Shown here piece after piece: positions 6,457-13,944 of a stretch of DNA of 18,360 nucleotides. The translations under genes and the position numbers were made by a program. Each line of letters opens with the position of its first letter. The stretch's first letter is position 1. This stretch comes from Prevotella sp. (GTDB taxonomy: Bacteria > Bacteroidota > Bacteroidia > Bacteroidales > Bacteroidaceae). The notes below the pieces were generated by a model. The model made no database searches, was not told the DNA's origin, and worked only from the letters and a program-made list of their open reading frames with translations. The DNA lies in assembly GCA_024681875.1 (NCBI GenBank), contig JAILAA010000182.1, positions 1 to 18,360 on the forward strand, given 5' to 3'.

Positions 6457-6501
6457 AAAAAAGTAACCAAGCTATTTACTGACAGTAATGTGCTTGGTTA
6501 C
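6457..6501 (-). terminator. Intrinsic terminator of prfA
   Basis: GTAACCAAGC and GCTTGGTTAC (6463-6472 and 6492-6501) form a perfect 10-bp stem. The region between them can form an inner TTACT/AGTAA stem. Read on the minus strand, the stem is followed at once by six T residues (6457-6462). It lies 26 bp past the prfA stop and sits back to back with the rplI terminator. Confidence 0.88.
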
Positions 6502-6526
6502 ATTTTCTATATTGCGCTGTTCTTTT

Positions 6527-7642
6527 TTAGAGCTCGCTCTCTTTCATTCGCTCGGCATTCTCGGCTACTGTCAGGGCATCAATCATGGGCTGGATGTCGC
6601 CGCCGAGGAATCCCTGCAGGTCGTGGGTAGTGTAGCCGATGCGGTGGTCGGTGACGCGTCCCTGCGGGAAGTTGTAGGTGCGAATCTTAGCTGAACGGTC
6701 GCCGGTAGAGACAAGCGTCTTACGTCGTGATGCAATGTCGTCGACATATTTCTGGTGCTCCTTGTCGTATATGAAAGTATACAGGCGCGAAAGGGCACGC
6801 TCCTTGTTCTTAGGCTGGTCGCGCGTCTCAGTACACTCGATGAGAATTTCCTCTGTTTCGCCTGTGTTTGGATTCTTCCACATATAGCGCAGGCGAACAC
6901 CTGATTCCACCTTGTTCACGTTCTGGCCACCGGCACCAGAGGAGCGGAAAGTGTCCCACTTGATCTCGCCCTCGTTGATGTGCACCTCGAACTTGTCGGC
7001 TTCAGGAAGGACTGCAACGGTGGCGGCACTGGTGTGCATGCGGCCCTGCGTCTCAGTGGCTGGTACGCGCTGGACACGGTGGACACCGCTCTCGTATTTC
7101 AGCGTTCCGTAGACGTCGACACCTGAAACGGCGAAGTCAATTTCTTTATAGCCGCCCACAGCACCCTCGGAGACATCGGTGACCGAGAGCTGCCAGCCCT
7201 TCGAGTCGCAGAAGCTCTTGTACATCTTGAACAGGTCGCCGGCAAAGAGACATGCCTCGTCGCCGCCAGTTCCCGCGCGAATCTCCATTTGAACGTTTTT
7301 CGCATCCTCAGGATCTTTGGGAATGAGGGCAATCTTTATTTCCTCTTCCAGCTTGGGCTGCAGCTCTTCGTTGGCAGCCAGCTCCTCGCGCGCCATATCT
7401 TTCATTTCGGGGTCGTCCTCGTTGGCCAGGATGTCCTTGGCTTCCTTGATACTGTTCAGACAGGCGATATATCGACGTCGCGCGTCCATGATGTCACTCA
7501 AATCCTTGTATTCTTTTGTCAGCTTGACGAAGCGCTGCTGGTCGCCAATGACGTTTGGATCGGTAATAAGTGTTGAAACCTCCTCGAAACGGGATTCCAG
7601 GCCGTCGAGTTTTTCCAAGATGCTATTTGTTGTCTCTGCCAT
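6527..7642 (-). CDS. prfA: Peptide chain release factor 1
   Basis: The 371-aa product is RF1, which reads UAA and UAG in the ribosomal A site and triggers release of the finished peptide. The codon-recognition tripeptide P194-A195-T196 is the RF1-type PxT; RF2 would carry SPF. The catalytic GGQ loop is at residues 238-240 within SSGAGGQNVNKVES. No in-frame stop or frameshift site of the RF2 kind is present, as expected for RF1. The gene lies only 12 bp downstream of the GH3 glycosidase gene. I see no TAnnTTTG box in that gap or in the last stretch of the GH3 gene, so co-transcription is likely. It ends before a strong terminator. Confidence 0.97.
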   Translation of the reverse strand: MAETTNSILEKLDGLESRFEEVSTLITDPNVIGDQQRFVKLTKEYKDLSDIMDARRRYIACLNSIKEAKDILANEDDPEMKDMAREELAANEELQPKLEEEIKIALIPKDPEDAKNVQMEIRAGTGGDEACLFAGDLFKMYKSFCDSKGWQLSVTDVSEGAVGGYKEIDFAVSGVDVYGTLKYESGVHRVQRVPATETQGRMHTSAATVAVLPEADKFEVHINEGEIKWDTFRSSGAGGQNVNKVESGVRLRYMWKNPNTGETEEILIECTETRDQPKNKERALSRLYTFIYDKEHQKYVDDIASRRKTLVSTGDRSAKIRTYNFPQGRVTDHRIGYTTHDLQGFLGGDIQPMIDALTVAENAERMKESEL

Positions 7643-7654
7643 AGATGATTTACT

Positions 7655-10264
7655 TTATAGATTAATGGTCAGCTTCTTCAGGTCTTTGTCCTGCGAACTG
7701 GTGCCGTACATGATTTCGTATTGTCCTGATTTGGTTCGCATCGTGTTCGTGTTTTCATCCCAGAATTCGAATGATTTTGGCGTGAGCGTAAAACTCACCG
7801 TTTTCTCGGCTCCTTCAGGGATTTCAATGCGTTGAAAAGCACGGAGCGATTTTAGCGGTCCTTCCTTGTCGGCAAGGTCGCGAATGTATAGTTGGACTGT
7901 TTCCGCTCCGTTGTGTTTGCCGGTATTTCTGATGGGGACTTCCACTATGAAGTTGTTTCTCTGTTTCATTGTTTTGGCCTCGCCCAGCTCGAAGGTGGTA
8001 TAGCTCAGACCATAGCCGAAGGGATACAGGGCATCGTCGAAGTAGCGGTAGGTGCGACCCTTCATCGAGTAGTCCTCGTAGTCGGGCAGCTGGCTGCTGG
8101 TCTTGTAGAAGGTGACAGGCAGTTTCCCTGACGGGTTGTAGTCGCCGAAGAGCACGTCGGCCACAGCCATGCCGCCCTCCTGACCAGGATACCACACCTG
8201 CACGATGGCGTCGCAAGTCTCCGTCTCAGGCTGCAGGGCGATACAGGAACCCGAGCAGTTGACGAAGATGATGGTCTTGCCGGCCTCTTTCAGCGCCTTG
8301 AGGAAGTTGCGCTGCACGGCAGGCAGCTCGATGTGTGTGCGGTCGCCGCCCTTGAAACCGTCTATCTCGACAGGCATCTCTTCACCTTCAAGGGCCGACG
8401 AGATACCTCCCACGAAGATAACCTTGTCGATGCCTTTCAGTTGGCTGATAGTCTGCTGGTAGTCGATGGGATGTTCCTTGGCGATATTGATGGCCAGGTT
8501 GGCGTTGTAGGTGTGGATATGCGAGAAGCGCACCTCTATGTTATAGCTCTTGCCTGCCTCAGCCTGGATGGCCACGCGGTTGGGCGTGGTACGCCAGATG
8601 TGATGCATGAACTTCTGCTGGCCGTCGATGTAGAGCTCGAAGTGTCCACAGCCATCGACGTTCACTACATATTCGCCTGCCTCCTTAGGAGTGAAAACGG
8701 TCTCGTACTTAGCCGAGAAGTCCTCCAGCTGAACGCCTGGGGCGAAGTTATGCATACCGAAAGTGGTGACGGCGAGCGGTTGGGTGTAATACTGCGTAGT
8801 GACAGGCTTGCCTTCCATCTTGCGGTTGTTCCAGAATGTGCCCTTCATGCCTTTCTTGCCCTCGAAGCTGCATTGTGAGGCCATCAGACACTCAAACACC
8901 TTGTCGTAGGTGAGGTCGCAGCCGGCGGCGTAGAACAATTTTTTCTGCTTGGCCTTGATGCCGTCGAGGATGGTGACGGTGTGGTTGGGCGTTCCGTTGT
9001 AGTTGCCCCACATCATCGGCTCGTTGTCGGCGTTGGGACCTATCACGGCAATCTTTTCATTGTTCTTCTTCAGCGGTAATACAGGGGTTTGTTCTCCTCC
9101 CCCTTGGGGGGAGGTTGGGAGGAGGCTGTTCTTTAGCAGTACGATGGTCTGACGGGCCATGTCGAGGGCTATCTGGCGATGGGCCTTTGAGTCCATAGCC
9201 GAGTAGGGAATCTTCGACCATTCCACGAGTGAGGGATCGTCCATCTCACCTAAGTCGAAGCGTCCTTCCAGCAGGCGAATGACGTGCTTGTCGACCTCGC
9301 CCTCGGTGATGAAGCCTCGCTTCACAGCCTCAGGAATGCTGCGATAGGCATAGCTGTAGCCGCACTCCACATCTGTGCCGGCGATGGCAGCCTTGGCTGA
9401 AGCGTGGGTGGCGTCGGATGATGACTTATGTGACTCGTAGAAGTCGCTGACGGCACCGCAGTCGCTCACCACTAAGTATTGGAATCCCCACTCGTCGCGC
9501 AGGATGGTCTGCAACAGGCGCTGAGATCCGCAGCAGGGGTCATCGTCGAGGCGCTGGTAGGCACACATTACTTCACGCACCTTGCCGTCCTGCACACAGG
9601 CTTGGAAGGCAGGCATGTAGGTCTCCCACATGTCACGCGGCGAGACGTTGGTGAGATTGGCCGAGTGGCGCGTGTACTCAGGACCGCTGTGCACGGCATA
9701 GTGCTTGGCACAGGCCCAGAGTTTGCGATACTTTGCGTCCTCAGGCCCCTGCAAGCCTTTTACCACCTGCACGCCCATCACCGAGGTGAGGTAGGGGTCT
9801 TCGCCGTAAGTCTCCTGACCGCGTCCCCAACGAGGGTCACGGAAGATGTTCACATTAGGCGTCCAGACGGAGAGGCTGTGGAACTTCTCGTCTTCACCCG
9901 AACCGCGCATCATGCGCTCGTTGTACTGGGCACGGAACTCGGTGCTGGCCGCATCAAACACCTTGTACAACAGGTCGGGGTTGAATGACGAAGCCATCGC
10001 TATCGGCTCGGGGAATACTGTAACATTGCCCATGTTAGCAGCTCCGTGCAGGGCCTCGCTCCACCAGAAGAACTTCTTGATGCCGAGGCGTGGGATGGCC
10101 GGGCTCTCATCGAGCATTAGCATGGCCTTCTCTTCAAGGGTGAGACGGCTGCAAAGGTCCTGTGCACGCTCTCTGGCGCTCAGTTCTGGATTCTGATAAG
10201 GCAGGTTTTGTGCAGCAGTAAACAGCGCAACTCCGCAAAAGGCTAGGGTAGTGATGATTCTCAT
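7655..10264 (-). CDS. Secreted GH3 glycosidase with PA14 insert, beta-xylosidase/beta-glucosidase type
   Basis: The 869-aa product has a signal peptide (MRIITTLAFCGVALFTAAQ) and should act in the periplasm or at the cell surface, trimming xylo- or gluco-oligosaccharides. The GH3 N-terminal barrel contains KHYAVHSGPEYTRH near residue 186 and the nucleophile D268 in VVSDCGAVSDF. The SDCGA context and overall layout resemble Prevotella and Bacteroides xylosidases, but substrate cannot be fixed from sequence. A PA14 domain (about 472-596) is inserted in the second GH3 domain. The acid/base candidate lies in LEGEEMP (E626-E629), and a fibronectin-III-like domain closes the protein (about 774-869). 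ATG 10264 was chosen because the upstream in-frame extension overlaps the promoter. Residues about 380-391 (LLPTSPQGGGEQ) come from a hairpin repeat. prfA follows 12 bp downstream. Confidence 0.9.
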   Translation of the reverse strand: MRIITTLAFCGVALFTAAQNLPYQNPELSARERAQDLCSRLTLEEKAMLMLDESPAIPRLGIKKFFWWSEALHGAANMGNVTVFPEPIAMASSFNPDLLYKVFDAASTEFRAQYNERMMRGSGEDEKFHSLSVWTPNVNIFRDPRWGRGQETYGEDPYLTSVMGVQVVKGLQGPEDAKYRKLWACAKHYAVHSGPEYTRHSANLTNVSPRDMWETYMPAFQACVQDGKVREVMCAYQRLDDDPCCGSQRLLQTILRDEWGFQYLVVSDCGAVSDFYESHKSSSDATHASAKAAIAGTDVECGYSYAYRSIPEAVKRGFITEGEVDKHVIRLLEGRFDLGEMDDPSLVEWSKIPYSAMDSKAHRQIALDMARQTIVLLKNSLLPTSPQGGGEQTPVLPLKKNNEKIAVIGPNADNEPMMWGNYNGTPNHTVTILDGIKAKQKKLFYAAGCDLTYDKVFECLMASQCSFEGKKGMKGTFWNNRKMEGKPVTTQYYTQPLAVTTFGMHNFAPGVQLEDFSAKYETVFTPKEAGEYVVNVDGCGHFELYIDGQQKFMHHIWRTTPNRVAIQAEAGKSYNIEVRFSHIHTYNANLAINIAKEHPIDYQQTISQLKGIDKVIFVGGISSALEGEEMPVEIDGFKGGDRTHIELPAVQRNFLKALKEAGKTIIFVNCSGSCIALQPETETCDAIVQVWYPGQEGGMAVADVLFGDYNPSGKLPVTFYKTSSQLPDYEDYSMKGRTYRYFDDALYPFGYGLSYTTFELGEAKTMKQRNNFIVEVPIRNTGKHNGAETVQLYIRDLADKEGPLKSLRAFQRIEIPEGAEKTVSFTLTPKSFEFWDENTNTMRTKSGQYEIMYGTSSQDKDLKKLTINL
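9094..9125. repeat. GC-rich hairpin repeat inserted in frame in the GH3 gene
   Basis: CCTCCCCC (9096-9103), a TTG loop and GGGGGAGG (9107-9114) form a perfect 8-bp hairpin, followed by GTTGGGAGGAG. Translated on the minus strand it gives the low-complexity stretch LLPTSPQGGGEQ, in the linker where GH3 relatives usually read simply KN...LPL. From memory, similar TSPQGGGE-coding tracts recur in Bacteroidota genomes. Confidence 0.7.
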
Positions 10265-10303
10265 TTTTATTATTTGTATGCCAAGGTTGTTTTTTTCTCT
10301 GTG

Positions 10304-10311
10304 CAAAGGTA
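10304..10311 (-). promoter_or_regulatory. -7 box of the GH3-prfA pair
   Basis: On the minus strand TACCTTTG, followed by CAC, lies 39 bases before the GH3 ATG. The nearest upstream TTTG (10326-10329) is only 14 bases away, shorter than the usual 20, so the -33 element is uncertain. Confidence 0.65.
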
Positions 10312-10376
10312 CAAATAAGCAAGCACAAAAAAGAAAGAAATTGTTTTTTTTTCATTTTGTCTTTTATAGGGCTATG

Positions 10377-10403
10377 TTTGTTCAGAAAAAATAAGTAATT
10401 TTG
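10377..10403 (+). promoter_or_regulatory. Candidate promoter of the secreted orphan gene
   Basis: TTTG (10377-10380) and TAATTTTG (10396-10403) are 15 bases apart. The spacing is short and the box lacks the TTTGCA extension seen in the other promoters. The leader to the ATG at 10464 would be about 55 nt. It can fold a GATGT/ACATC stem (10416-10420 with 10445-10449) enclosing two short hairpins. Confidence 0.5.
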
Positions 10404-10463
10404 CTCCCTGAAACAGATGTCGGTCATGCCGAGCATAGCTCTGAACATCAAAATTGAATAAAT

Positions 10464-11075
10464 ATGAAAAAATACATCTTTTCTTTCGCAGTACTGCTGC
10501 TGATGACATTGACAGCGCAGGCACAAGACTACATTGTAGTGAACTATAGTGGTTCTCGTCCCAACATCAACGACTTTGTGTCAGCCATCCTCTCGCAGGA
10601 GGATATCGGAGAGTCGTTGGGCAATATGGCCGACAACTGGGAACTCATGCAGCAGAACTATCCGTTGCGTGAAGGAGCCACTTTTCTAACTGACCTCCCC
10701 AATGGCTATGTGCGTTTTGACTCTCGTTATGAGGATGCTGACATGCGTGAGCATAGCTATGTGGAGATTTGCTATTGGAACTGCTCTGACGGAAAACACA
10801 AGCTGGTGGCCGTGAACATTGGATGTGAGCAGCATGGCAAGCCCGTCATGACAGAAAATACAGGAATCATGTTCTACAAGTACGACAACAGCACACGAAC
10901 TCTCACTTATGAGTCGGCCTATGATCTTGGGGCCAGTATCCAAGTGTCGCCCGTTGTAACCTACTCTTTGCCTCGCAAAGGCAAGGACATCAAAGCCGTT
11001 ATACATGCTCCTAACCGTCCGACGAACATCCTGATGAAGTGGAACGGTACTAAATTCAATCAGGAGCAACGTTAA
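10464..11075 (+). CDS. Secreted protein of unknown function
   Basis: I do not recognise a family. The 203-aa product begins with a clear Sec signal peptide, MKKYIFSFAVLLLMTLTAQA, cleaved after AQA before QDY, with no lipobox Cys. The mature part of about 182 residues is mixed, with many aromatic and charged residues, three Cys (in CYWNC and IGCEQ), and a C-terminal strand-rich segment ending in WNGTKF. It is likely a beta-rich periplasmic or exported protein. The gene stands alone: it diverges from the GH3 gene and precedes the nuo operon, which has its own promoter. A candidate terminator follows at 11107-11138. Confidence 0.8.
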   Translation: MKKYIFSFAVLLLMTLTAQAQDYIVVNYSGSRPNINDFVSAILSQEDIGESLGNMADNWELMQQNYPLREGATFLTDLPNGYVRFDSRYEDADMREHSYVEICYWNCSDGKHKLVAVNIGCEQHGKPVMTENTGIMFYKYDNSTRTLTYESAYDLGASIQVSPVVTYSLPRKGKDIKAVIHAPNRPTNILMKWNGTKFNQEQR

Positions 11076-11106
11076 GGGTTTTTAACTTATTTTTTGGAGT
11101 TGTCAT

Positions 11107-11138
11107 GTCGGATTTGTGAAAATCTGACGCAGATTTTT
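11107..11138 (+). terminator. Candidate terminator with two alternative hairpins
   Basis: Hairpin A pairs GTCGGATTT (11107-11115) with AAATCTGAC (11120-11128), with one G-T wobble. Hairpin B pairs AAAATCTG (11119-11126) with CAGATTTT (11130-11137) and is followed by one more T. They share 11120-11126, so only one can form at a time. The T-run is mostly inside the stem of B, so this is a weaker terminator than those near 6450. Confidence 0.45.
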
Positions 11139-11151
11139 CGTGTAGTTATCG

Positions 11152-11179
11152 TTTGTTTGAAAGAAAAGTAGTACCTTTG
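11152..11179 (+). promoter_or_regulatory. Promoter of the nuo operon
   Basis: TTTG (11152-11155) and TACCTTTG (11172-11179), followed by CAC, are 16 bases apart. Transcription should begin near 11185, where the 14-bp palindrome AAATTTCGAAATTT (11185-11198) starts. The leader to nuoA is about 35 nt. Confidence 0.7.
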
Positions 11180-11184
11180 CACGC

Positions 11185-11198
11185 AAATTTCGAAATTT
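11185..11198. promoter_or_regulatory. Palindrome at the predicted nuo transcription start
   Basis: AAATTTCGAAATTT is a perfect 14-bp inverted repeat beginning at about +1. It could be an operator or a weak 5' hairpin in the mRNA. No regulator family can be named from it. Confidence 0.35.
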
Positions 11199-11220
11199 TA
11201 GTTATAACTTTAATCATTTT

Positions 11221-11571
11221 ATGAATTTCACTTTGTTAGTTACCGTCATAACGACGGGAATTACACTGGTGGCGGCGGCTTACATTATTGCTAAGCTCAT
11301 TGGTCCGCGCTCGTATGCAAAGGTGAAAGGTGAGCCGTATGAGAGCGGTATTCCGACACGCGGTTCCTCTTGGATTCCTATTCATGTGGGCTACTACCTG
11401 TTCGCCATCCTGTTCCTCATGTTTGATGTAGAAACGGTGTTTCTGTATCCATGGGCAGTAGTAGTGAAGCAATTCGGTGCAGCAGCCTTGCTGAGCATCG
11501 GATTCTTCCTTGTTGTTTTAGTATTTGGCTTGGCCTATGCCTGGCGGAAAGGAGCACTGGAATGGAAGTAA
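11221..11571 (+). CDS. nuoA: NADH-quinone oxidoreductase subunit A
   Basis: The 116-aa product is a small membrane subunit of complex I lying at the junction of the peripheral and membrane arms. It has three transmembrane helices (about residues 4-25, 54-74 and 84-105). The conserved loop GPRSYAKVKGEPYESGIP is followed by FLMFDVETVFLYPWA, with D69 and E71 matching the conserved acidic pair of the family. It is the first gene of the nuo operon. Its last 10 bases overlap nuoB. Confidence 0.96.
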   Translation: MNFTLLVTVITTGITLVAAAYIIAKLIGPRSYAKVKGEPYESGIPTRGSSWIPIHVGYYLFAILFLMFDVETVFLYPWAVVVKQFGAAALLSIGFFLVVLVFGLAYAWRKGALEWK

Positions 11572-12275
11572 AGAAGCCGAAAATCAAGTCCATGCCCTAC
11601 GAGGAATGGAAAGACAACGAGTCGCTGGAGAAGATTATCGACGAGCTGCATGAGGGTGGCGTGAATGTCATCACCGGCTCTCTGGACCGCCTCATCAACT
11701 GGGGCCGTTCCAACTCGCTTTGGTCGCTCACCTTTGCCACCAGTTGCTGCGGCATCGAGTTCATGGCCTGTGGCTGTGCCCGCTATGACTTTGCCCGCTT
11801 CGGCTTTGAGGTGACACGTAACTCTCCCCGTCAGGCCGACCTCATTATGTGTGCCGGCACTATCACCCACAAGATGGCTCCTGCCCTGAAGCGTCTCTAC
11901 GACCAGATGGCTGAGCCTAAGTATGTCATTGCCGTTGGCGGTTGCGCCATCAGCGGCGGTCCCTTCAAGTCGAGCTACCATGTGGTGAAAGGCATCGAGG
12001 AAATTGTTCCCGTCGATGTGTTCATCCCCGGCTGTCCTCCCCGTCCCGAGGCTATCCTCTATGGCATGATGCAGTTGCAGCGCAAGGTGAAGATTGAGAA
12101 ATTCTTCGGCGGCGCCAACCACAAGCAGACGGCTGAGGAGAAGGAGCTGGGTGTATCGAATGAGGAGCTGACGTTCCGCAACCAGCTGGGTGACCATCGC
12201 CGTGAGCCCATCGTGGTGACTGAGGTGCCCCAGGAGTTTGTTGAAGAATTAAAGAAAGAGGAGGCCGCCGTATGA
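11562..12275 (+). CDS. nuoB: NADH-quinone oxidoreductase subunit B
   Basis: The 237-aa product carries the terminal [4Fe-4S] cluster N2, which passes electrons to quinone. The cluster ligands are visible as C62-C63 (TSCCGIEFMACG), C128 (VGGC) and C158 (PGCPPRPE). The start is ATG 11562, which overlaps the end of nuoA by 10 bases and has a good Shine-Dalgarno AAAGGAG within nuoA, 7 bases upstream. A further C-terminal tail rich in Glu and Lys extends past the conserved core. The stop overlaps the next start as ATGA. Confidence 0.96.
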   Translation: MEVKKPKIKSMPYEEWKDNESLEKIIDELHEGGVNVITGSLDRLINWGRSNSLWSLTFATSCCGIEFMACGCARYDFARFGFEVTRNSPRQADLIMCAGTITHKMAPALKRLYDQMAEPKYVIAVGGCAISGGPFKSSYHVVKGIEEIVPVDVFIPGCPPRPEAILYGMMQLQRKVKIEKFFGGANHKQTAEEKELGVSNEELTFRNQLGDHRREPIVVTEVPQEFVEELKKEEAAV

Positions 12276-13882
12276 AATTAGAATTCTTATCATTCGAGTT
12301 TGACAAGTTTGCCGCTGAGATGGCAAACCTGAAGAAGAAGGGCTTCGACTACCTGATTACCATCGTGGGTGAAGACTTCGGAGCTGAAGAAGGCCTCGGC
12401 TGTATCTATATTCTGGAAAACACAAAGTCACACGAGCGCTGCTCTGTGAAGATGATGGCCAAGAGTTCTGTTTGCGGCGACGGTATCGCCTCTAATGGAA
12501 CCGGCGAGACAGATGGCCAGAACATCCCCTATATTCCTACCGTTTCTCATATCTGGCGCGTAGCTGACCTGTTGGAGCGCGAGGTCTATGATTTCTATGG
12601 CATCGTGTTCCTGGGACATCCTGATATGCGCCGTCTCTTCCTCCGTACCGATTTCAAGGGCCATCCCTTCCGCAAGGATTGGAAGTTCAACGACGAGTAC
12701 TCGCTGGAGGATGACGTTGAGCCCAACTACGGACTGGAGTATTTCATCGACAAGGACGGCAACCTGCAGTCAAAGCAGAACAGGCTGTTCAATACCGATG
12801 ACTATGTCATCAACATCGGCCCGCAGCACCCTGCCACTCACGGTGTGTTGCGCTTGCAGACCGTACTTGAAGGCGAGATCGTCAAGAAAATCTATCCTCA
12901 CTTCGGATATATTCACCGCGGCATCGAGAAGATGTGGGAAGGCATGACCTATCCCCAAACGCTTGCTTTAACCGATCGTCTTAACTATCTGGGAGCCATG
13001 CAGCACCGTCACGCTCTGGTGGGTGTCATCGAGGAGGCAATGGAAGTTGAATTGACCGACCGCATCAAGTACATCCGCACTATTATGGATGAGCTGCAGC
13101 GTCTCGACTCTCACCTGCTGTTCACCTCTTGCGTTGCTCAGGACCTCGGCGCCCTGACAGCCTTCCTCTATGGTATGCGCGACCGTGAGCATGTGCTCAA
13201 CTGCATGGAAGAGACCACAGGCGGACGTCTGATTCAGAACTACTACCGCATTGGCGGTCTGCAGGACGACATCGACCCCAACTTCGTGAAGAATGTGAAG
13301 GATCTGGTGAAGTATCTGCGCCCGATGATTCAGGAGTACATGGATGTGTTTGGCGACAATGTCATCACTCACAACCGTCTGGAGAACTGCGGTCCAATGA
13401 GCCTCGAGGATTGCATCAGCTATGCTGTGACCGGTCCTGCCGGACGCGCCTCAGGCTGGAAGAACGATGTGCGCAAGAACCATCCCTACGACATGTACGA
13501 CAAGGTGGAATGGGAGCAGTGCACCACAGACACCTGCGACTCGATGGGACGCTATCTCGTACACATCAATGAGATGTACCAGAGCCTGAACATCATCGAG
13601 CAGCTCATCGACAATATTCCTGAGGGAGACTTCTACGTGAAGCAGAAGCCCATCATCAAGGTGCCCGAGGGACAGTGGTACTATGCTGTCGAGGGTGTTG
13701 CCGGTGAATTCGGTATCTATCTTGACTCACGTGGCGACAAGAGCCCCTATCGCATGAAGATGCGTCCTATGGGTCTCTCACTTGTCGGTGCCTTCGACCC
13801 GATGCTCCGTGGTCAGAAGATTGCCGACCTCATCGCCACCTGTGCCGCCATCGACGTGGTTATTCCCGACATTGATAGATAA
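12272..13882 (+). CDS. nuoCD: NADH-quinone oxidoreductase subunits C and D, fused
   Basis: The 536-aa product joins two peripheral-arm subunits in one chain. The NuoC part covers about residues 1-150 and ends with the 30-kDa signature EREVYDFYGIVFLGHPDMRR and GHPFRKDW. A short linker follows. The NuoD part starts near residue 175, with GPQHPATHG at 183-191, the FGYIHRGIEKM quinone-site segment, QNYYRIGG, and the conserved C-terminus GQKIADLIAT...IPDIDR. NuoD forms the quinone pocket with NuoB. The start overlaps the nuoB stop as ATGA. A 67-bp gap containing a repeat separates it from nuoH, with no nuoE, nuoF or nuoG between. NuoCD fusions are known in E. coli and in Bacteroidota. Confidence 0.96.
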   Translation: MKLEFLSFEFDKFAAEMANLKKKGFDYLITIVGEDFGAEEGLGCIYILENTKSHERCSVKMMAKSSVCGDGIASNGTGETDGQNIPYIPTVSHIWRVADLLEREVYDFYGIVFLGHPDMRRLFLRTDFKGHPFRKDWKFNDEYSLEDDVEPNYGLEYFIDKDGNLQSKQNRLFNTDDYVINIGPQHPATHGVLRLQTVLEGEIVKKIYPHFGYIHRGIEKMWEGMTYPQTLALTDRLNYLGAMQHRHALVGVIEEAMEVELTDRIKYIRTIMDELQRLDSHLLFTSCVAQDLGALTAFLYGMRDREHVLNCMEETTGGRLIQNYYRIGGLQDDIDPNFVKNVKDLVKYLRPMIQEYMDVFGDNVITHNRLENCGPMSLEDCISYAVTGPAGRASGWKNDVRKNHPYDMYDKVEWEQCTTDTCDSMGRYLVHINEMYQSLNIIEQLIDNIPEGDFYVKQKPIIKVPEGQWYYAVEGVAGEFGIYLDSRGDKSPYRMKMRPMGLSLVGAFDPMLRGQKIADLIATCAAIDVVIPDIDR

Positions 13883-13908
13883 AATCGTATAATCATCAAA
13901 TTGGGAAA

Positions 13909-13944
13909 TAAATCGTAAATTGTAAATCGTCAAATAGTAAATTT
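13909..13944 (+). repeat. TAAATCG heptamer repeat between nuoCD and nuoH
   Basis: Units read TAAATCG, TAAATTG, TAAATCG, TCAAATAG and TAAATTT, the first three exact heptamers with one variable base. A 10-bp palindrome, GTAAATTTAC (13937-13946), closes the array four bases before the nuoH ATG. The array occupies the site where a ribosome binding site would be. Confidence 0.75.

Noticed and set aside
6527..7642. prfB with programmed frameshift
   Set aside because: The codon-recognition tripeptide is PAT, not SPF, and the frame is uninterrupted, so this is RF1.
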